Positions 59,350 to 64,000 of a DNA stretch of 64,000 nucleotides are shown in pieces (position 1 is the first letter of the stretch; each line of letters begins with the position of its first letter). Origin of the DNA: Marchantia polymorpha subsp. ruderalis (lineage: Eukaryota > Streptophyta > Marchantiopsida > Marchantiales > Marchantiaceae); the NCBI GenBank assembly GCA_037833965.1, contig AP031353.1, positions 24,616,501-24,680,500 on the forward strand, in the 5' to 3' direction. The notes beneath the pieces are model-generated. The model saw only the letters and a list, made by a program, of their open reading frames with translations, was not told the origin of the DNA and did not search any database. Both the position numbers and the translations under genes were made by a program.

Positions 59350-62181
59350 TCACATGTGGTATTTCTTCAACCGCCACCCGTTCACTCGGGTGCCTAACAA
59401 ATCGCCGGCCAGATCCGCAAGTTGGATGGATCCATTCGAGAAGACTTCGACAACCCTGTAAGGTCCCATCCATCTTAGGTGCAGTTTGCCTGGGAATCTG
59501 GCATGCCTGCTGTCGTAGAGCAATGCCAAATCACCCGCCTGCAGGAGTACAGGTTTGATCTTTTTATCGTATCTCTCCTTCCGGCGGAGCTGGATTTTCC
59601 TGGTGCGATCCTCGGCTTCTCGTCTCCTCTCATCCAGCAGCGTGACCTCCTGTAACCTGTAGAGCTGACTCTCCTCTGCGCTCATCCTCTGTAAATCCAA
59701 CGTTCGTTGGGTGGGTACTTCAAACTCGATCGGGAGGATCAGGTGTTGCTCATACACCAGAAAGTATGGTGTCTGTTTGGTCGTAATCTTCTCAGCGGTC
59801 CGGTACGCCCATAGAGCGGCTGCTAACTTTGTATCCCAGTCGTGAGCGTGATTCACCGTGACCTTGAGTAGTATTTTACACAGCAGACCATTGGACTTCT
59901 CCGTCAATCCATTCGCCTTGGGATTGTATGGAGTAGTCTTCCGGTGCTTGATGTGGAAATACCGTGTCAGATCTTCGAGGATCTGATTTAGAAAATGCGT
60001 GCCCCGGTCGCTGACTAGCTCTAAGGGACATCCGTAGCGCGTGATAATCGACTTGAACAAGAAGGCTGCCACTGTGGCAGCATCATCCCTTCTGGTGGCC
60101 CTGGCCTCCACCATTTTGGTGGCGTAGTCCGTTGCTACCAGAATGTAGCGCCTTCGTGTGCTTCTAGTCACTGGTTGTATCGGCCCTACAAAGTCAATGC
60201 CCCACTTTTCGAAAGGTGCTAGAGGCATGATGGGAGTCAGGGGCCAGCGTGTTGTAGGCGTTGGTCTCCCCGTCCTCTGGCAACTATCGCATTTGCGGAT
60301 GTAATCGAGAACATCCTTAAACATGGTCGGCCAGCAATACCCCGCATTTAGAATCTTTGTGACCGTGTTCCGGGTGGCATAGTGTCCACCCGCCTCCTCT
60401 GTATGCATCGCACTCACTACTCTTGGTACCTCTGATTCCTCCAGGCATCTGCATAAGCGCTCATCTGCCATCTTTTTGAACAAAATCCCCTGCTGGAGTT
60501 GGTACGAGCCTGCCTTATGAATAAAGACAGTTCGCTCTTCCAAGTCCATGCCTACGGGACACTGAAGTGTTAGCAGATATCGATACAGGTCGGCATAGCG
60601 GGACTCATGCCCCGCAGACAACTGAAACAACTCTTCATCTGGAAAATCGTCCACCAATTCCTCCTCTGTCGGCTGGGTCCATAATCGGGACAAGTAATTC
60701 GCATTTTTGTGGTGCACCCCTTTCCTGGTCTGGACTGTGTAGGTGAACTCTTGTAGCAACAGCACCCACCTGGCGATCCGACCGGATAGGTCGGCTTTCT
60801 TGACTAGGTGTTGCAATGCGTAGTGGTCCACATGGAACACAAACTCGTAGCAGATTAGGTAGTGTCGGAACTTTTTACAGGAGTACACCATCCCCAGCGC
60901 TTCTCTCTCCGTCGTGGTGTACTTCCTCTCTGCTAGAGACAGCTGTCGGCTCGCGAAATAGATCGGGTAGTCCTTTTTGTTGTCATCCTTTTGACTCAGT
61001 ACTACACCGATGGCGAATGCAGATGTGTCAACGTAAACATGAAATGGTCGATTCCAGTCTGGACTCCTTAGCACGGGAGCAGTCGTGAGTTTCGCTTTAA
61101 GAGCCTCAAATGCTGACTGTTGGTTCGCACCCCAGGCATAAGGCTCGTCCTTCTTCAACAACTTGGTCAGGTCAGCCGCCAGTGTTGCATACAGGTGTAT
61201 GAATCTTCGGTAGTAGCCCACATGACCCAGGAATGCTCGCAGCTCTCTTAGATTCGTGGGTGGCTCAAGCTCGAGTATAACCTTGACCTTCTCGATGTCC
61301 ACCGCAATGCCGTCTGCCGAGACCCGATGGCCCAACAAGATCCCACTAGTCATAAAGAAAAAGCACTTCTCGGGATGCAGCGATAAACTGCTCTCTCTAC
61401 ATTTATCGAAGGTCTGCTTCAAGTGACTTAGGTGTTCAGACCGCTTCCCAAAGACACAGAAGTCATCTATGAATATTTCCAGGAACTTCCTCAGTTGCTC
61501 CTGGAAGATATTGGTCATCATCCGTTGAAAGGTGGCAGGCGCGTTGCACAGACCGAAGGGCATTTTGTGGTATGCGTAAGTTCCCCAGTCGGTTGTGAAC
61601 GTAGTTTTATCCTTGTCCTGTTCCCGGATAGACACCTGATTGTAACCTGAGAACCCGTCCAGGAAGCTATAGCATTCATGTCTTGCGACATGGTCTAGAA
61701 TGGCATCCGTGAACGGCAACGGGTGATGATCCTTGCGTGTTGCTGCATTCAACTTCCGGAAATCCTGACACACTCGTATCTTACCCGTCAACTTCTTGGG
61801 TACGATAACAATCGGCGACACCCATTCACTGCTGAGCACTGGGTAAATAATACCAGCGCTCAGGTACTTATCTATCTCCTCCTTAACTAGCAAGGAGTAT
61901 TTTGGGTTGAGGCGATACTGGCGCTGACGTATGGGTACTGCGTCGTCCAGTAAATCGATACGGTGTTCCCCATACCGTGCAGGTATCCCCTTCATGTCTT
62001 CGATCTTCCAGGCGAAGACGTCGACATAATGGCTAAGGAATGCCTGTACCTTCCTTAGCTCGTCTCCTCTCACTGTGCTTGATACCTTCAAGCACTTGTC
62101 GGGACTGAGTTGTACTTCGTGACAGTCACTAGGGTCGACAATGCCCTCGGTGTGACTCGTCTCACTCCTTCCCAGTCCCAC
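59350..62181 (-). CDS. pol: Ty3/gypsy pol: reverse transcriptase, RNase H, integrase
   Basis: 943 codons in one open frame. Reverse transcriptase: EWVSPIVIVPKK (119-130), FLDGFSGYNQVS (Asp 175), MPFGLCNAPATFQR, FIDDFCVFG (Asp 239-240). RNase H: HVYVDTSAFA (Asp 385), TTEREALGMVY (Glu 427), HVDHYALQHL (Asp 452); the last motif, normally A-D-x-L-S-R, reads ANYLSR, so one catalytic Asp is Asn. Integrase: His/Cys zinc site (HTEEAGGH ... CDSCQ), GIDFVGP (Asp 663), VSDRGTHF (Asp 725), GLTEKSNG (Glu 761), ending GSIQLADLAGDLLGTRVNGW with no chromodomain. The FxDGFSGYNQ and xDDFxVxG motifs fit Athila/Tat-type non-chromoviruses. No ATG opens the frame (first codon GTG, first ATG around codon 63); expression probably needs read-through of the UAG at 62191. 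The stop is 37 bp from the LTR. Confidence 0.93.
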   Translation of the reverse strand: MGLGRSETSHTEGIVDPSDCHEVQLSPDKCLKVSSTVRGDELRKVQAFLSHYVDVFAWKIEDMKGIPARYGEHRIDLLDDAVPIRQRQYRLNPKYSLLVKEEIDKYLSAGIIYPVLSSEWVSPIVIVPKKLTGKIRVCQDFRKLNAATRKDHHPLPFTDAILDHVARHECYSFLDGFSGYNQVSIREQDKDKTTFTTDWGTYAYHKMPFGLCNAPATFQRMMTNIFQEQLRKFLEIFIDDFCVFGKRSEHLSHLKQTFDKCRESSLSLHPEKCFFFMTSGILLGHRVSADGIAVDIEKVKVILELEPPTNLRELRAFLGHVGYYRRFIHLYATLAADLTKLLKKDEPYAWGANQQSAFEALKAKLTTAPVLRSPDWNRPFHVYVDTSAFAIGVVLSQKDDNKKDYPIYFASRQLSLAERKYTTTEREALGMVYSCKKFRHYLICYEFVFHVDHYALQHLVKKADLSGRIARWVLLLQEFTYTVQTRKGVHHKNANYLSRLWTQPTEEELVDDFPDEELFQLSAGHESRYADLYRYLLTLQCPVGMDLEERTVFIHKAGSYQLQQGILFKKMADERLCRCLEESEVPRVVSAMHTEEAGGHYATRNTVTKILNAGYCWPTMFKDVLDYIRKCDSCQRTGRPTPTTRWPLTPIMPLAPFEKWGIDFVGPIQPVTRSTRRRYILVATDYATKMVEARATRRDDAATVAAFLFKSIITRYGCPLELVSDRGTHFLNQILEDLTRYFHIKHRKTTPYNPKANGLTEKSNGLLCKILLKVTVNHAHDWDTKLAAALWAYRTAEKITTKQTPYFLVYEQHLILPIEFEVPTQRTLDLQRMSAEESQLYRLQEVTLLDERRREAEDRTRKIQLRRKERYDKKIKPVLLQAGDLALLYDSRHARFPGKLHLRWMGPYRVVEVFSNGSIQLADLAGDLLGTRVNGWRLKKYHM

Positions 62182-62193
62182 CGTTAATTGCTA
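62182..62193 (-). promoter_or_regulatory. Leaky-stop context UAG CAA UUA between protease and pol
   Basis: On the minus strand the only stop between the protease and reverse transcriptase frames is TAG (62191-62193), followed in frame by CAA TTA ACG. UAG-CAR-YYA is the established read-through context of tobamovirus-type replicase genes, in which a few per cent of ribosomes insert an amino acid. Protease and pol are in the same frame, so read-through yields a fusion. Confidence 0.7.
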
Positions 62194-63138
62194 TTCGTCT
62201 TCCGGCTGAATAGCTTCCGGCTCTTCTCCTTCTTCCACCGAACAGCAGGCAACGAATCCCACGAAATAATCGGATTCAGTGCCACTGGAATCCGATCGCG
62301 CGGTCGAATCACTGTCCCCGCCCGATGCGTAACCTGCACTTGTCGATGGGGTCTCTCCTTCGTGTCTGACCCTATTCCAGGGCACCGTAATGGTCTTGGT
62401 CGGCTCCGAAGGATGGGGAAACTTAAGGCGATGCCTACGCCAATCACATCGGACTTGTGCGCCATATAACCATGGTCGCCCGAGCAGAACGTCATAGCCC
62501 TGCTTCATCATCGGTTGAAGGATGATATACGTCAACCGAAAGTCCGCACCACCGATGATTGTTTTGACATTGCGCAGCATACCTGCAGGCATTCTCCGCG
62601 TCTGATCCGCTAATCTCAACACACGCCTCGAGGGTTCGTATTGACTGAACCCCAAGGCTCTTGCGGTGTCCTCCGTCATTATGTTGACTCCTGATCCAGA
62701 GTCGACTGGTACCCTGCGTACACAACACCCTGCTATTTCCACATCGAACTCTGGTGGCCCTTGGTCTTCGCTGGCCACTTGATACACTTGAGAGGATGTG
62801 GATGCGCGTGGCTTCCACGGACGTCGTAGCGAAAGCATCAACATTCTTCGATACGTCTTGTTGTCCTCAAGGAGCTGCTTGAATGTGATGTTCACTTTCC
62901 GACTCCCGAGATCTTCGTCCAAGTCATAGTGGACGCGTTGGGTCGCCGGGGTCGGGGACGACGCCCTGCGAGGTTCCAAAGTGGCTGCCAACTTCGCCCC
63001 AAGGAAGGGTGGCAAGTCTGGCCGCGGTGGGTCCTTTTGAGTGCGGATCGCTTCCTTCAACAAGTTGGTTACCTCGTTGCGGATATCCGGAGCATAGTCC
63101 CGTTTCAGCAAGCGTACTGGCTCATCCTCGACTGCTGT
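62191..63138 (-). CDS. Ty3/gypsy aspartic protease region
   Basis: In frame with both gag and pol. The protease motif is VPVDSGSGVNIM (about residues 135-145 counted from the codon at 63111), with the flap-side and C-terminal block YDVLLGRPWL. Upstream is a low-complexity linker. It has no ATG after the gag stop at 63139, so it is presumably made as a gag-protease fusion by suppression of that TAG, or the TAG is a lesion. Confidence 0.85.
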   Translation of the reverse strand, partial: TAVEDEPVRLLKRDYAPDIRNEVTNLLKEAIRTQKDPPRPDLPPFLGAKLAATLEPRRASSPTPATQRVHYDLDEDLGSRKVNITFKQLLEDNKTYRRMLMLSLRRPWKPRASTSSQVYQVASEDQGPPEFDVEIAGCCVRRVPVDSGSGVNIMTEDTARALGFSQYEPSRRVLRLADQTRRMPAGMLRNVKTIIGGADFRLTYIILQPMMKQGYDVLLGRPWLYGAQVRCDWRRHRLKFPHPSEPTKTITVPWNRVRHEGETPSTSAGYASGGDSDSTARSDSSGTESDYFVGFVACCSVEEGEEPEAIQPEDE

Positions 63139-64000
63139 CTAGGGGCGCACTGCTGGTGCCTCTCGCGTAACCGAAGACTTCCGTGCAGGTCGCAAGTCGG
63201 ACTTGCTGGATGTCTTCTCCTTCCCTTTTCCCGTCCGGTCGTCGGCTCTCCCTTCGTGCTTGCGAGTGTCGCGCTCTTGCTCCTTCGATTTCTTGGAACT
63301 ACGAGTTTCGACTCGTGCGCACACAACCTCTTCCGCCGGCCATTCTTCGTTTTCGTCATCCCCGTCCGAACCTACTTCGACCTGGTTAACTTGGACGTCC
63401 TCCTTGGCAGGAGTGGTCACAAATCGTACCGATGGCCGAGGAACTGGTGGCTGATCACACTCTGGCGCAGTATGCCCGGTCTTCTTGCAGTTACTACATG
63501 TCGGGACATAATCGTTTCGCCTTTTTGGATGGGGGCACTGTGGTGAGAAGTGTCCAACTTCCCCACAATTATAACAAGCTCGCGGTGGCGGTGGGTCAAA
63601 CGTCCCTGGAGGTGCTCTCCGCCTTACGGGTACCGTAGTGGCCCGATCCACCGGATGATATCGTGGGACCTGCATTGCTGAAACTGCAGTAGGGGTGGGA
63701 ACCGACTGGACGGCGTAGGCTGTCTCTTCGCTAGCCTCTCCATAGTACTGGGGGTGTTCTCCATAGTACGGTTGTGCCCACTCTACTGCGTTGACTGGAT
63801 ATGACGGACGGGTGGTAAGGCACTCGGTGTTTGCATGTCCCACCGCTCCGCACGTAGTGCACCACAAGTTCGCTCGCACTCTCCCGGGTGATTTTCGGCG
63901 ATCATGGCCGCCTACCACTTGAACCTTGAGGTCGGCGAAGTCCTTCACAAGGTTCTCCATCTTCGAGGCTATGTCTCCCGGCGCTCTGTCCGTAGTCACT
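63139..64000 (-). CDS. gag: Ty3/gypsy gag, nucleocapsid end (runs off window)
   Basis: Open at the window edge. Three CCHC zinc knuckles of the form C-x2-C-x4-H-x4-C are present: CTTCGAVGHANTEC (47-60), CYNCGEVGHFSPQC (142-155) and CSNCKKTGHTAPEC (168-181, counted from the edge). An acidic and Lys/Ser-rich tail follows, ending in TAG at 63139 in the context UAG ACA GCA. Three knuckles is more than the one or two of most plant gypsy gag proteins. The capsid part and 5' LTR lie beyond the window. Confidence 0.9.
   Translation of the reverse strand, partial: VTTDRAPGDIASKMENLVKDFADLKVQVVGGHDRRKSPGRVRANLWCTTCGAVGHANTECLTTRPSYPVNAVEWAQPYYGEHPQYYGEASEETAYAVQSVPTPTAVSAMQVPRYHPVDRATTVPVRRRAPPGTFDPPPPRACYNCGEVGHFSPQCPHPKRRNDYVPTCSNCKKTGHTAPECDQPPVPRPSVRFVTTPAKEDVQVNQVEVGSDGDDENEEWPAEEVVCARVETRSSKKSKEQERDTRKHEGRADDRTGKGKEKTSSKSDLRPARKSSVTREAPAVRP

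Overview
This is eukaryotic, plant-type nuclear DNA. Genes have GT-AG introns, there is a leucine-rich-repeat receptor-like protein with a plant LRRNT domain, a gene fragment of the plant PHO2/UBC24-type ubiquitin-conjugating enzyme family, and Ty3/gypsy retrotransposon sequence related to plant Athila/Tat elements. Gene style and the repeat families suggest a bryophyte, possibly a liverwort such as Marchantia; that is an impression from reading, not a database result.

Layout. 1-8.4 kb is AT-rich and gene-poor, with one badly decayed Tigger/pogo-like transposase (about 3.64-5.23 kb). A complete TG...CA element (A, 8409-13736) with a perfect 5-bp target duplication (AACTC) sits in this AT-rich DNA, which resumes to 15.5 kb. 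18.6-21.9 kb holds a nine-exon acid-lipase-type gene. 24.5-36.2 kb is a tandem segmental duplication: the first unit keeps only a broken first exon, the second holds an intact two-exon LRR receptor-like protein gene (30535-33812). From 36.7 kb to the right edge everything is nested, GC-rich retrotransposon DNA.

The nest can be read from target-site duplications and resumed sequence. Element B (from 36714) is split by C (38814-43693, TSD ACGCC, minus strand) and by D (from 43862). D is split at 47816 by a structure made of E (plus), an inverted LTR G (minus) and the gag-pol of a Ty3/gypsy element (59350 to the edge, minus). G is itself split by F (50988-53394, TSD ACAGG) and by H (55172-58462, TSD GCGCAG), which carries a captured UBC24-like gene fragment.

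Main discovery. A, B, C, D, E, F and G are LTRs, or LTR derivatives, of one retrotransposon superfamily. The pol gene ends 37 bp before a purine-rich tract, and that tract is directly followed by the LTR start TGTGGTACCCCAC. The LTRs are 4.9-5.3 kb long and carry, in sense orientation and upstream of the LTR TATA box (so inside U3), a reading frame of roughly 775-950 codons: a conserved N-terminal domain, a proline/arginine-rich low-complexity middle and a C-terminal coiled coil. An accessory gene inside U3 would be duplicated with each LTR and persist in solo LTRs. Pol lies in the same frame as the upstream protease region behind a single UAG in the context UAG CAA UUA, the classic plant-virus leaky-stop context, with no ATG near the start of the pol frame.
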